Positions 24,209-33,665 are shown, counted from the stretch's first letter. The stretch is DNA of 38,091 nt from Magnetococcales bacterium (GCA_002753095.1 PDZU01000024.1:1-38091), one strand, 5' to 3'. Numbers and translations are program-made. The notes: generated from the letters alone by a model not told the origin.

Positions 24209-24943
24209 TCAGCTCTCCACCACCGGCGCCTGTTCGACGGGGCGCTCGCCTTCGGCAGGAATTTGGAAGCCCGCCTCCTGCATGGCCAGGACGATGATGC
24301 GAACCATCTGTTCTGGCGTGAAAATATCCGAATTTAGCACCAGATCATAGCCAGTGCTGGGCGTTGGAAAGCGGCGCGTTACCTCTTCGGTAAACTTGTC
24401 ACGATCCTTGTTGACGCGCAAAATCTCCTTTTCGGCATCGGCCTTTTTCATTTGCTGGTTGTCCATCAGGCGCCGGGTACAGGTCCGCAGCGAGCCATCC
24501 AGACGAACCCGAAAGGCGGCCCGTTCCGGCAACAGTTGGTGCGCTGCCCGACCGACAATCACGCCACCACCCGGACCAATACCGACGATCACCTTGGCCA
24601 TGTAGCGAAAATAGACATCCTTGTTGGTGCTTTTCTTGGAAAAGAAGGCATGCACCATGTCATCCACCAGGGAGGTAACATGCTCATCAAGCCGTTCCAG
24701 CAGATGTTTATCCCCTTTTGCCTCTTTGGTGATGGCATCCAGCAGGCGACGATCATACATCGGGACACCGAGGCGCTCGGCCAACAGGGTCGCGGTCTCC
24801 GCATCGGGTGTGCCATAATAACGCGACACGGTAACCAGCGGTTTACCAGGAATGGGTTTAGCTTTTTTTTGATTATCCACCGGGTACAATCCTGAACCGA
24901 TAATGGATTGCACCAGGCCGAGCGAAGCTGCTTGTTTTGCCAT
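24209..24943 (-). CDS. Cytidylate-kinase-like family protein with altered P-loop
   Basis: About 244 residues. The core LVTVSRYYGTPDAETATLLA then GVPMYDRRLLDAI follows the pattern of the cytidylate kinase-like family, in which the first motif is normally YGSGGxxIA. Here the glycine loop is replaced by GTPDAETA. Later parts (VIVGRAAHQLLPE, VRLDGSLRTCTRRLM, VNKDRDKFTEEVTRRF, YDLVLNSD) fit the LID and substrate regions of this family. With a changed P-loop it may not phosphorylate CMP. The start at 24941-24943 follows GACGGGGATCAATTC. A terminator separates it from lipB. Confidence 0.8.
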   Translation of the reverse strand: MAKQAASLGLVQSIIGSGLYPVDNQKKAKPIPGKPLVTVSRYYGTPDAETATLLAERLGVPMYDRRLLDAITKEAKGDKHLLERLDEHVTSLVDDMVHAFFSKKSTNKDVYFRYMAKVIVGIGPGGGVIVGRAAHQLLPERAAFRVRLDGSLRTCTRRLMDNQQMKKADAEKEILRVNKDRDKFTEEVTRRFPTPSTGYDLVLNSDIFTPEQMVRIIVLAMQEAGFQIPAEGERPVEQAPVVES

Positions 24944-25062
24944 GAATTGATCCCCGTCTGAATTGCTTACGCTTAAATAATCCCCCCAGCGGCGGCAATG
25001 GCGTAATGCGGTCATTGCCCCACTGACCTGCCGAGCATACGGCTAAAGGCTGATCAGCCTGA

Positions 25063-26010
25063 TTATTCGATACCCATCTCTTCCTGAACGCTCCGCACAA
25101 TACGCTGATCATATTCCAGCAGCTTGCGATTTTTATCGGTGTAATTCAGCTTGCTGAGAAAGTAGCGGATACTCTCCAGGCGCGCCCGTTTTTTGTCATC
25201 GGATTTGATGATGGTCCACGGGCAATCGGCAGTCGATGTATAGAAGAACGTATCCTCTTTGGCTTTACTATACTCTTCCCATTTATCTTGCGACTCTTTA
25301 TCGACCGGGCTCAGTTTCCACTGTTTGAGCGGATCGGTCATCCGGCAATTAAAACGGCGCAACTGCTCTTGTTTGCTGACAGAAAAATAAAATTTAAACA
25401 GCATGATACCGGAATTTACCAACATTTTTTCCAATTCGGGCACGGTGCGCAAAAACTCTTTGACTTCGGTTTCGCTACAAAAGCCCATCACCCGCTCCAC
25501 CCCAGAGCGGTTGTACCAACTGCGGTCGAAGAGGACAATTTCGCCCCCAGAGGGTAACTGTTGCACATAACGCTGAAAATACCATTGGCTGCGCTCTTTA
25601 TCGGTGGGTTTTTCCAGGGCAACCACCCGACATCCGCGTGGGTTCAGGTGTTCGATGAAGCGCTTGATGGTTCCACCCTTGCCGGAAGCATCGCGCCCCT
25701 CGAAAAGGGCAACGATCTTCACCCCACTCTCTTTGGCCCAGTTCTGCATTTTGACCAATTCGATGTGCAGGGGGGCAAGCAGTTGCTGATACTCCGACTC
25801 CTGCAGGAGTTTGAGTCTGGGCACGACAGAGTGCTGCGCACAACGGGATCCCAGTCCAAGGATAATCTCTTGGCGTTGGCTGGCGGCACTTTTTTTGGTG
25901 AAGGAAGCAAACTTTTCAGTGGTATTGACGGTTGAACAGGCATGCGTTGTTGTTCTGGCGGTATCCGTGCCCACAGAGGGTTCATCGCTGGAGGCCAAAC
26001 TGTCCGTCAT
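25063..26010 (-). CDS. ppk2: Polyphosphate kinase 2 (PPK2)
   Basis: About 315 residues. PPK2 enzymes use polyphosphate to phosphorylate nucleotides, or run the reverse. Walker A is FEGRDASGKGG at 103-113, followed by the typical NPRGCRVVALEKPTDKE, QRYVQQLPSGGEIVLFDRSW, YNRSGVERVMGF and TADCPWTIIKSDDKKRAR. It is a one-domain enzyme. The first 50 residues, rich in Ser/Thr, are an extra N-terminal tail. The start at 26008-26010 is supported by CCGGGAGATCGGC. Confidence 0.94.
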   Translation of the reverse strand: MTDSLASSDEPSVGTDTARTTTHACSTVNTTEKFASFTKKSAASQRQEIILGLGSRCAQHSVVPRLKLLQESEYQQLLAPLHIELVKMQNWAKESGVKIVALFEGRDASGKGGTIKRFIEHLNPRGCRVVALEKPTDKERSQWYFQRYVQQLPSGGEIVLFDRSWYNRSGVERVMGFCSETEVKEFLRTVPELEKMLVNSGIMLFKFYFSVSKQEQLRRFNCRMTDPLKQWKLSPVDKESQDKWEEYSKAKEDTFFYTSTADCPWTIIKSDDKKRARLESIRYFLSKLNYTDKNRKLLEYDQRIVRSVQEEMGIE

Positions 26011-26136
26011 GCCGATCTCCCGGAATTTATGTAATAGAAACAAAAGCCATGGATTGCGAGCCAACGGGCAACACGACGCCTACCTCAAAAAATAGCCTCA
26101 CAAGCATAATGGATTGCCCTGGTCTTGTCCACCCCA

Positions 26137-28215
26137 TTATTGGTCAGGTTTATTTTTCTGCATGAATACAACAAAGTCGGCGGGTGGAAGTGGGCGACTG
26201 TAGTAGTAGCCTTGAATTTCGTCGCACCCTTCGCGGCGCAGCAATTCCAGTTGATCAGCGGTCTCCACGCCCTCGGCGATGACACTCAAGCCCAGGCTGT
26301 GCGCCAGACCGATTACGGCCCGGATGATCGCCGCATCGTCGGCATCCTTGGTGCAGTTGCGCACAAAGGATTGATCAATTTTGAGCGTATTGATGGGAAA
26401 GCGTTTTAAGTAGCTAAGAGAGGAAAACCCTGTCCCAAAATCATCGATGGCCAGTTTGATTTGGGCGTCGGACAACATTTTCAGTTTGGCAAAGGTGTTG
26501 CCAACCTCCCCCATGGCGATGCTTTCGGTTAGCTCCAGTTCCAGCCATCGGGCCTCTAGTCCAGACTGATCGAGCACCCCCGTAACGGTATCAATAAAGT
26601 CGGGTTGTTTAAATTGAATGCCAGAGAGGTTGACAGCCAGACGAATGGGGGAGATACCCTCATCCCACCAGGATTTGGCCAGTTGGCAGACGTGATTCAA
26701 GGCCCAGGTGCCCATGGGGACAATCAAGCCGATCTCTTCGGCCAGGGGAATGAATTGCGCCGGGGAGACCATGCCCTCCTGGGGACGCACCCAACGAATC
26801 AGGGCTTCCGCTCCGATCAGACGACCACTCTTCACATCCATCTGCGGCTGGAAGAACATTAAAAATTCATTGCGATCCATGGCATTACGCAGATTACTCT
26901 CCATGAGCATACGGGCCATAGAGAAGGTATTGAGTGAATTGCGGTAAAATTGAAAATTGTTGCGTCCCTGCTCTTTGGCGTGATAAAGGGCCGCATCGGC
27001 ATTTTTCATCAAGGTTTGCACATCTTCGCCATCCAGCGGAGCAATGCCGATACCCACACTGACCCCGACAAAATATTCCATGCTATTGATAACAAAAGGC
27101 TTGGCAAACAGATCCAAAATATATTTGGAAACCTGAGCAGACTCCTGAGTATGGGAAAGTTTGGAAAGGATGATACCAAACTCATCTCCGCCCAACCGTC
27201 CAAGGGCATCGCTGGCCACCAATTGGGTATGGGCATCCAGTCCTTCGTTCAAGCGTTCGCTAACCTGAACCAACAGACGGTCGCCAACATCGTGCCCCAT
27301 GCTGTCGTTGATCACCTTGAAGCGGTCCAGATCCAGCAACAAAATGGCCACCATGCCATCCCGACTCAGGGAGTCGCTCAAGGCGTAGGAGAGCCTCTCC
27401 TGGAAGAGATGGCGGTTGGGCAGATCGGTCAAGGTATCATGACCCAACAGATGCAGGAGGCTCTCTTCTGACTCTTTAAGGGCGGTCAAATCCGAAAAAA
27501 CACCCACATAATTGCGCATGGAACCTTCTGGTCCCACGATGGCACTGATGGTCAACCATTGCAGGTATTCGCTGCCATCCTTGCGACGACTCCAGAATTC
27601 GCCCTGCCATTTGCCTGTTTCGCGCAGGGTTTCCCAAAATTTACTGTAGAAATTGGGATCGTGCCGATCGGACTGGATCAACTGCAAACTGTTGCCGACC
27701 ACCTCTTCGGCACTGTAGCCGGTAATGCGGGTAAAAGAGGGATTGACGGATTGGATATTGGCATCGGGATCGGTCACCACGATACCGTCATTGGTATTGT
27801 CGAAGACGCTGGAGGCCAGATAGAGCTTGCGTTCGGCTTCCAGATCCTTGAGCAGGTAGCCGACCCGGTTGCGCAAAATCGCCCAGTGGACCGGTTTGGT
27901 GATAAAGTCCACGGCGCCAACCGCATAGGCCCGATCCACCGATTCATCGTCATTGAGACCGGTAATCATCAACACGGGGATATGACTGGTATCCGAGCGT
28001 TTTTTTAGTTCGGAGCAGGCATCGAAACCGTTCAAGATTGGCATATTGGCGTCCATCAGCACAATATCTGGCAACTGCTGCTCGATAGCGAGCAGGGCTT
28101 CGGCGCCGTTATTGAACTGCACCACCTGATAGCCGCATCTTTCCAGGAATCGACCCAGCATCAAGCGGGTGACAAAGTCATCGTCTACCACAAAGATAAC
28201 AGGGTTGTTCTTCAT
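26137..28215 (-). CDS. Response regulator with REC-PAS-GGDEF-EAL domains (c-di-GMP turnover)
   Basis: 692 residues. A REC domain (1-120, phospho-acceptor D55 in IVLMDANMP) is followed by PAS (about 130-245), GGDEF with intact GGDEF at 342-346, and EAL with EAL at 471-473, ELTES (561-565), DDFGTG (592-597) and AEGVET. Both output domains keep their catalytic motifs, so either synthesis or breakdown of c-di-GMP is possible; the inhibitory RxxD site before GGDEF is absent. The start ATG overlaps the upstream phosphoesterase stop as ATGA. No partner kinase lies next to it. Confidence 0.95.
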   Translation of the reverse strand: MKNNPVIFVVDDDFVTRLMLGRFLERCGYQVVQFNNGAEALLAIEQQLPDIVLMDANMPILNGFDACSELKKRSDTSHIPVLMITGLNDDESVDRAYAVGAVDFITKPVHWAILRNRVGYLLKDLEAERKLYLASSVFDNTNDGIVVTDPDANIQSVNPSFTRITGYSAEEVVGNSLQLIQSDRHDPNFYSKFWETLRETGKWQGEFWSRRKDGSEYLQWLTISAIVGPEGSMRNYVGVFSDLTALKESEESLLHLLGHDTLTDLPNRHLFQERLSYALSDSLSRDGMVAILLLDLDRFKVINDSMGHDVGDRLLVQVSERLNEGLDAHTQLVASDALGRLGGDEFGIILSKLSHTQESAQVSKYILDLFAKPFVINSMEYFVGVSVGIGIAPLDGEDVQTLMKNADAALYHAKEQGRNNFQFYRNSLNTFSMARMLMESNLRNAMDRNEFLMFFQPQMDVKSGRLIGAEALIRWVRPQEGMVSPAQFIPLAEEIGLIVPMGTWALNHVCQLAKSWWDEGISPIRLAVNLSGIQFKQPDFIDTVTGVLDQSGLEARWLELELTESIAMGEVGNTFAKLKMLSDAQIKLAIDDFGTGFSSLSYLKRFPINTLKIDQSFVRNCTKDADDAAIIRAVIGLAHSLGLSVIAEGVETADQLELLRREGCDEIQGYYYSRPLPPADFVVFMQKNKPDQ

Positions 28216-28703
28216 GCGAGAGAGATCAATTCCGCCTGGGCTGTTAGGGTATCGTAGACCATGATGGTTGCTTTTTTGCCGAAGCCATGCGCGGTACCGG
28301 GGTTCAAGACCCGTGTTTTACCCACTTGGCGATCAACGATCTTGTGGGTATGGCCACTGATCACTAGGTCATAGATTTGGCTGCGCAGCAGAGCCTCCAG
28401 CATGGCCGGTACTGTACCATGGTAAACGGCCGCCCGACCAGCCTTGGGAAGATCCATTTCCAGTAAATCGCTTGCCAACTTGCCGCCCAACTTTTCGACC
28501 GTCTTGAGCAAACCCATCCGTTCGCCGTCATTGTTGCCACAGACGACGTAAAGCGTCAATCCCTCAAGAACACGCAATGCAGCCGGACTGACAATATCAC
28601 CGGCATGCACCACTCCATCTACATTTTTTTCTCGAAAAATTTGGGCCGCCCGTGCGATATGGACAATATGGTCATGGGAATCGGAAATCAATCCCAATTT
28701 CAT
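28212..28703 (-). CDS. YfcE/MJ0936-type metallophosphoesterase
   Basis: About 163 residues. Metal-binding motifs in order: DSHDH, GDIVSP, GNND, a His within AVYHGT, and SGHTHK, all typical of the YfcE/MJ0936 family of manganese-dependent phosphodiesterases. The physiological substrate is not known for the family. The start at 28701-28703 is preceded by AAGGAGTGCTGTAACC. Co-translation with the REC-PAS-GGDEF-EAL gene (ATGA overlap) suggests a shared role in cyclic-nucleotide signalling, but that is inference. Confidence 0.93.
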   Translation of the reverse strand: MKLGLISDSHDHIVHIARAAQIFREKNVDGVVHAGDIVSPAALRVLEGLTLYVVCGNNDGERMGLLKTVEKLGGKLASDLLEMDLPKAGRAAVYHGTVPAMLEALLRSQIYDLVISGHTHKIVDRQVGKTRVLNPGTAHGFGKKATIMVYDTLTAQAELISLA

Positions 28704-28971
28704 GGTTACAGCACTCCTTGAACAGTTGGCACCGACAGACAATTTTTCCTAAAACGGAGAGATGGCTTCATTGTACCCCACCATTTTTTGTTGCAGTATA
28801 CTAGCATCTATTGGGCATGCAACAGGGGTGAAGATTGTGCGCTAAGGTCTTCTATTTACAAAGGGGGGGGTTGCTGGCAGAATGGTGGCAATGGTCGGTT
28901 GGCAATGGGGGTTGGCAACGCCATGACTGCGACGGATGGTTCTGTGTGCATACCCTGACAGGATTTTTTTT

Positions 28972-30459
28972 ATGAGCAAATCCGGTGATCCCATCATCGA
29001 ACTGCGTGGCCAGTTGCTGCGGGATATTTTTTATCGCATCAACGCGTCCGAGCAGCATTTTCTGGCTGAAATGAACAGTCGGACAGATTTTTTCGCCACG
29101 ATTCAGGTGCGTCTGTTCCAGTTGTATGCGGTGGTGATTCGCCTTTTGTTGTCCATCCTGCAAACGGTGACGATGCTCAAGACCCTGCTGGGCATGCGGG
29201 AAGAGGCCGCGTTACGTTTTTTCAAGGATCATGTTGCGTTGGTCGTGCAACCGGTTCATTTTTGGGTAGCCGGCCAAGAGGTGGAAAAACGTGAACTGGG
29301 TTGGCAACATACGGGCATTACTGGCAAAAGGCGGACGTTTTTATTTGTTTTCAAGCGTTGCCACCTCTATTTATCCCAGGATGGGCAAGAGGCTCGTGTG
29401 GTTGATCTGGGGCCCATGGCAGAGGCGGAATTTCGCGCGTTATTGAACCGGTTGCAGGCATTTGCCACCTCACCGACCATTCGGCACCAGATTACGGCCA
29501 AGCCGTTTCACTTTCAGGCTGAGGGGATGCAACGGCTGGCTATTGTGGTGGCGTTGTTGCTGGTTGGACTGGTGGCGGCCATTGCTGCGGTTCTCTATGG
29601 GCCGCAGTTGTGGCAGATGTGGCAGGGCGACAAGGCGGCTGCGACCGAGAGCATCGACCCGGTTTCGCCCACTCCGGGTAGCGAAACGGGCGCGGAGAAC
29701 AGAGCGGGGGCTGTGGATGATTTGGCCTTTTTGCTGACCAAGGAGTTGAAGTATCGGGAGATGCTGGCGGCGGATCCCAACAATGCGGAGGCGCGCCAGG
29801 GGTTGGCCTTGTTGGCGGAACAGTATGTCAGTTTGGCGCGCAAGGCGGTGGAGGAGAAGCAGTTGGACCGGGCCGAGGAGTTGGTTGCGCGGGCCGAACA
29901 GATTGCGCCGGATTTATCTTCCATTGAGCCGGTCAGGGAAAAGATTCGCACGTTGCGGGGAGAGTTGCGCAGCGACAACAAGACGGTTGCAGCCGGTCGT
30001 TGGAGTCCGGCAGAGGCTGCATCCAAAGCACAGGCACCGCCAGACAATAAAAAATTTGGCTATCTGGTGGACAACGAAGATGGCACCATGACGGACACCC
30101 GTGCGGGTTTGATTGTGGTCAAATCTGCCTGTTTGGATCAGGATCCCTGGGAACAGTCGGTGGCGATGGTCAGTCGTATCGGCGATGGGCAGTGTGGTTT
30201 GGCGGATGAGTCGCAGGCCGGGGATTGGCGACTGCCCAGCAAGGAGGAGTTGCCATTTCTTTTGGAGTGGGAGAAGAGTGGTCTTTTTTCCGTGGCGCGG
30301 GGGCGCAGCTATTGGTCGAGCACGCTTCATTTTGGTGACGATGCTTTGGCGTGGTATGTTGATCTCAGGAGCGGATATGTGGATCATGTGAACAGACGAC
30401 AGACGCGGCACCATGTTTGGCCGGTGCGCAGCGAGGGAAAAAAGGCGGAACAAGAGTAG
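28972..30459 (+). CDS. Single-TM protein with TPR-like linker and C-terminal DUF1566 domain
   Basis: About 495 residues. An N-terminal cytoplasmic region of roughly 190 residues is followed by one membrane helix (LAIVVALLLVGLVAAIAAVL), a helical TPR-like stretch (LAADPNNAEARQGLALLAEQ, then RAEELVARAEQIAPD), and a DUF1566/Lcl-like lectin-type domain near 355-485 (WRLPSKEELPFLLE, SYWSST, VWPVR). DUF1566 domains are extracytoplasmic, often ligand-binding, and are one of the folds used by diversity-generating retroelements. The start at 28972 is the first plausible ATG; its ribosome site is weak. It is followed by an FGE-fold gene 24 bases later, so the two are a likely operon. Confidence 0.8.
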   Translation: MSKSGDPIIELRGQLLRDIFYRINASEQHFLAEMNSRTDFFATIQVRLFQLYAVVIRLLLSILQTVTMLKTLLGMREEAALRFFKDHVALVVQPVHFWVAGQEVEKRELGWQHTGITGKRRTFLFVFKRCHLYLSQDGQEARVVDLGPMAEAEFRALLNRLQAFATSPTIRHQITAKPFHFQAEGMQRLAIVVALLLVGLVAAIAAVLYGPQLWQMWQGDKAAATESIDPVSPTPGSETGAENRAGAVDDLAFLLTKELKYREMLAADPNNAEARQGLALLAEQYVSLARKAVEEKQLDRAEELVARAEQIAPDLSSIEPVREKIRTLRGELRSDNKTVAAGRWSPAEAASKAQAPPDNKKFGYLVDNEDGTMTDTRAGLIVVKSACLDQDPWEQSVAMVSRIGDGQCGLADESQAGDWRLPSKEELPFLLEWEKSGLFSVARGRSYWSSTLHFGDDALAWYVDLRSGYVDHVNRRQTRHHVWPVRSEGKKAEQE

Positions 30460-30483
30460 CAATCGATCAAGGAGGTGTTGCAG

Positions 30484-31446
30484 ATGGCGGTCCTAGTGAA
30501 TGTTTCTCCTTCGGATAAGCTGTTGCAGTATCGGGCGATTGTCCGAGTTGTTTCCAAAAGCCATGGGGGTGTGATGCCCAATCAGGTCCGGCAGATTCTG
30601 CAGCAGGAGGCGGAAGGGATGGATCTGGATCCGATGGATGTACGACGGATATTGGGTATGTACAGTTTTTCCCAGGAGTCATGGGATCGCTGGGTTTCGG
30701 TGGGCGAGGGTAAATTTCCGCGCTGGAAGGTGATGCCGAATCAACCGGAGTTGGGGACATACTGGCGGGATTTGCGCACCAACATGGAGTTTGTTTGGGT
30801 ACCGGGTGGTGAGTATGAGATGGGCAACCTGATTGGTGGTGGTTTTGCCAACGAAAAACCGGTGCATGAGGTCGCTTTGGGGGGATTTTGGTTAGGGCGT
30901 TTTCCGGTTCTGCAGGAGGAGTGGATGGCCCTGCTGGGGGAGCAGCCACCCGCTTATCGGGAGGGGCAGCGCCTACCGGTTGAGCAGATCTCCTGGGAGG
31001 ATGCACAGGCTTTCATTGATCGCCTCAACGAGGAGGAGGAAGGCAGATTTCGTCTCCCCACTGAGGCGGAGTGGGAGTATGCCGCGCGCAGTGGTGGCAA
31101 GAAAGAGGAGTATGCGGGGGGTAAAGAGGTAGATGCGGTGGCGTGGCACAGTCAAAACAGTGCGGGCAGTTCCCAACCGGTTGGCAGCAAGGAGCCCAAT
31201 GGTTTAGGGTTGTATGACATGTGCGGCAATGTGTTGGAGTGGTGTTCCGACTGGTTTGATGAGGAGTACTACAAGAAGGTACCGGCCAACAATCCCAAGG
31301 GGCCGGCCAAGGGGACATACCGGGTATTGCGTGGTGGAAGTTGGGACAGTGCGCCCAATTATGTACGGACCACGGCCCGCAACTATTGGGAACCGGACAA
31401 CCGGGATTTTTATACGGGATTTCGGGTAGTACGCAACAGCGCCTAA
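30484..31446 (+). CDS. FGE-sulfatase-domain protein (SUMF1-like, non-catalytic)
   Basis: About 320 residues. The formylglycine-generating-enzyme fold spans roughly 105-318, with FVWVPGGEYEMGN, VEQISWEDAQAFIDRLNEE, RLPTEAEWEYAARSG, GLYDMCGNVLEWCSDW and LRGGSWDSAPNYVRTTAR. The two catalytic Cys residues of true FGE near RGGS..C are replaced, so sulfatase activation is unlikely and a binding role is probable. The first 80 residues are unrelated and unrecognised. The start ATG at 30484 has AAGGAGG eight bases upstream. It is the likely partner of the DUF1566 protein. Confidence 0.88.
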   Translation: MAVLVNVSPSDKLLQYRAIVRVVSKSHGGVMPNQVRQILQQEAEGMDLDPMDVRRILGMYSFSQESWDRWVSVGEGKFPRWKVMPNQPELGTYWRDLRTNMEFVWVPGGEYEMGNLIGGGFANEKPVHEVALGGFWLGRFPVLQEEWMALLGEQPPAYREGQRLPVEQISWEDAQAFIDRLNEEEEGRFRLPTEAEWEYAARSGGKKEEYAGGKEVDAVAWHSQNSAGSSQPVGSKEPNGLGLYDMCGNVLEWCSDWFDEEYYKKVPANNPKGPAKGTYRVLRGGSWDSAPNYVRTTARNYWEPDNRDFYTGFRVVRNSA

Positions 31447-31601
31447 TGCGGGGTGGTCTCGAGTAAACTGATGAGAATCACTTGCGGATTACTGCTGCAC
31501 AGGGTAGCCTATTCGGGGAAGGAAGTGGCGGTCTTGGGCGCCGTTGTTGGGGAGAAACAGGTTACGCTAACGGCATTTATTGGGTGGCAGGCGGATACGT
31601 T

Positions 31602-32639
31602 ATGAAGAGCACAATCCTGTTGGTTGATGATGAGGATGCCAATCTGGAACTCCTGAATGGATTATTGAAGGATGACTACACGCTCTTGAGTGCCAAGAAT
31701 GGACCGAAGGCCATCTCCCTGGCGGGCCAGAAGCCGGATTTGATTTTGTTGGACATTATGATGCCGGGCATGGATGGCTACGAGGTATGTCGCCGTTTGA
31801 AGGCCAAGGAGCAGACCAGGGACATCCCGATCATCTTCATTGCCTCCAAGCGGGAGATGACCGACGAGATAGATGGTTTGCAATTGGGTGCATCTGATTA
31901 CATCGCCAAGCCGTTGACACCTTTGGAGGTCAAGGCGAGGGTCAAGGCGTATTTGGCCTTGCGGGCGGTGGACAAGCCGAATGATGGTTTGGCTGTTTGT
32001 CCTTCCTGTCGTGCGCTTGCGGTTCAGTTGGATGGGTTGGTACGTTCTGTGGATGGGTTATTGAAAGATGGATCGCTCAGTCCGGAGATTAAAAAGGGTG
32101 TTACCTCCGTTCGCAATCAGGGTTTTCACGCCCTGTGTGCGGCACATTTGGCGGTACAGTTGCCGGCCATGGAGCAGAACAAATTGGCCTTGAAGGTGAC
32201 CCAGGTAGATTTGCTGGCTTTGATGCGCGCTGTGCGCAGTCAGTATGAAACGGTGTTGCGCAACAAAAAAATTACCTTGAAGGTGCAGTTGCACAATCAG
32301 GATGATGCGGAGAAAAACACTTTTCTGGTGCGTGGGGAAAAGATGTTGACCTATGCGCTGTTGGCCAATTTGCTGGAACGGGCTTTGGAGGCCTCCCCGG
32401 CGGAGCAGTCTGTCACGGTCACCATGGAGGAGTCCGGCAAGAATGCAATCGTGCGTATCTGTGACATGGGGTGTGTTGCAGCCGACATTCGAGAGCGTTT
32501 TTTTGAAAAGGAAGTCGTGGTCGCCTATCATGCCAAACTGATTACGGAGAGTCAGGGGGGACGTATTCGGATGCGCACGGATGAGAGCAAGGGGACCGAG
32601 ATTGTATTTTCCATGCCCAGGGGAGAGGGAGCAGGCTAG
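31602..32639 (+). CDS. Response regulator with degenerate histidine-kinase-like C-terminus
   Basis: About 345 residues. REC domain 1-120 with D51 (LILLDIMMPGMDG), a CPSC pair at 133-136, then a helical stretch and a C-terminal region resembling a HATPase fold (LLANLLERALEASPAEQSV, IVRICDMGC, GGRIRMRTDESKGTEIVFSM). The N-box Asn is replaced by Arg and no GxG lid is seen, so ATP binding is doubtful. The design is that of a REC protein with a pseudo-kinase output. The start at 31602 precedes the REC fold (MKSTILLVDDED); an in-frame upstream ATG at 31482 is unlikely. Confidence 0.8.
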   Translation: MKSTILLVDDEDANLELLNGLLKDDYTLLSAKNGPKAISLAGQKPDLILLDIMMPGMDGYEVCRRLKAKEQTRDIPIIFIASKREMTDEIDGLQLGASDYIAKPLTPLEVKARVKAYLALRAVDKPNDGLAVCPSCRALAVQLDGLVRSVDGLLKDGSLSPEIKKGVTSVRNQGFHALCAAHLAVQLPAMEQNKLALKVTQVDLLALMRAVRSQYETVLRNKKITLKVQLHNQDDAEKNTFLVRGEKMLTYALLANLLERALEASPAEQSVTVTMEESGKNAIVRICDMGCVAADIRERFFEKEVVVAYHAKLITESQGGRIRMRTDESKGTEIVFSMPRGEGAG

Positions 32640-32706
32640 GTAGCGCGCCTGCTGCTGGTTGAGTAACGTGGTCAAGCCGAACAACCAAGCTGTTACGGAA
32701 CCTCTT

Positions 32707-33474
32707 ATGAATAAAGATAAAATACTCGTTGTGGATGATGAACAGCTCATTTTCGATTCCATAGAAGACACGCTTGGTGACGATTATCAGCTTTTTCATG
32801 CGCAGAATGGGGAGATCGGCTTACGGATGTTGCCGGAGGTCCAGCCGATTTTGGTCATTTTGGACATTCGCATGCCGGTGATGGATGGATTTGAGTTTTT
32901 GAAGCGGGTTGGGGTAGCGGTAGAGGATCCGTATGCCATCATTGTTTTGTCTGGGCATGCGGCGGGGGCGGATATTGGTTCATGTTATGAGATGGGAGTC
33001 ACGGCATTTTTGCGCAAGCCGTTCAATGTATTTGAGTTGAAGGGGTTGGCCAAGCAGTGCATTACGGCCAAGAAGCAGTATCAGGCGTTGTTGCAGGAGA
33101 GGCAGACGTTGCGGGCCTTTTTTGATTATTCGATGGACATGGTTGCTGTTTTGGACCGTGCGTTTTGCTTTGTGGACGTCAATCCGGCGGCGGAATTATT
33201 GTTTGGCTATGACAAGACGGTGCTGCAGGGCATGTCGTTGCAGGCGTTGTTGGCGGAAGGGGAGCAGTATGAGGCGGTGCAACGATTTTTGCTGACGGCG
33301 GATACTTTTCCTGATCATTTGACCATTCAGCCCAGGGGAAGCGATGCGGTGCGGGTGGTGTTACGTTTGGCCATTTTGCATGACGAGGCAGGCAATCCGG
33401 TGGAGGGGGTTATGGATGCGTCCAATCAACTGATCTGGTCCACGGCGAGTCTTTTGCTGACCCGTCCGGGTTAG
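32707..33474 (+). CDS. Response regulator with REC and PAS domains
   Basis: About 255 residues. REC domain 1-120 with phospho-acceptor D53 (LVILDIRMPVMDGFEFLKR) and the conserved K in FLRKPFNVFELKG. A PAS domain follows, about 130-245 (FFDYSMDMVAVLDRAFCFVD, VNPAAELLFGY). There is no enzymatic or DNA-binding output, so it probably acts as a relay or scaffold. It follows the REC/pseudo-kinase gene by 67 bases and precedes the sensor kinase gene, forming a signalling cluster. Confidence 0.88.
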   Translation: MNKDKILVVDDEQLIFDSIEDTLGDDYQLFHAQNGEIGLRMLPEVQPILVILDIRMPVMDGFEFLKRVGVAVEDPYAIIVLSGHAAGADIGSCYEMGVTAFLRKPFNVFELKGLAKQCITAKKQYQALLQERQTLRAFFDYSMDMVAVLDRAFCFVDVNPAAELLFGYDKTVLQGMSLQALLAEGEQYEAVQRFLLTADTFPDHLTIQPRGSDAVRVVLRLAILHDEAGNPVEGVMDASNQLIWSTASLLLTRPG

Positions 33475-33515
33475 GATGTCGGTGCGATGCTTTTCTCTCC
33501 TGTTCCAATACTCTT

Positions 33516-33567
33516 GAAGCTTTAAAAAATTTCTGCGGGGTCCAGGGGCGATCATCGCCCCTGGCGG
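33516..33567. repeat. Dispersed palindromic repeat, copy 1
   Basis: This 52-base element contains AATTTCTGCGGGGTCC followed by the near-perfect palindrome CAGGGGCGATCATCGCCCCTG. A second copy is at 35314-35365, differing only in the first dozen bases. It is followed by a GGGCG/CGCCC hairpin and CTTTTAA, so this copy may end transcription of the REC-PAS gene. The rest of the gap 33475-33665 holds no gene. Confidence 0.9.
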
Positions 33568-33665
33568 GCGGACGCCCGACTTTTAACATCGCGTGTCATA
33601 ATGACTTTTTTGCTGTCGAACGGGTGTTCGTTGTTCGGTTAACGCTTATAGGGCGATTCCCCATC

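Noticed and set aside
25047-25060. Palindrome AGGCTGATCAGCCT as terminator of ppk2
   Set aside because: It is short, has almost no loop and lies upstream of the ambiguous kinase-gene promoter; no U tract follows.
30484-31446. Catalytic formylglycine-generating enzyme
   Set aside because: The active-site cysteines near the RGGS motif are absent.
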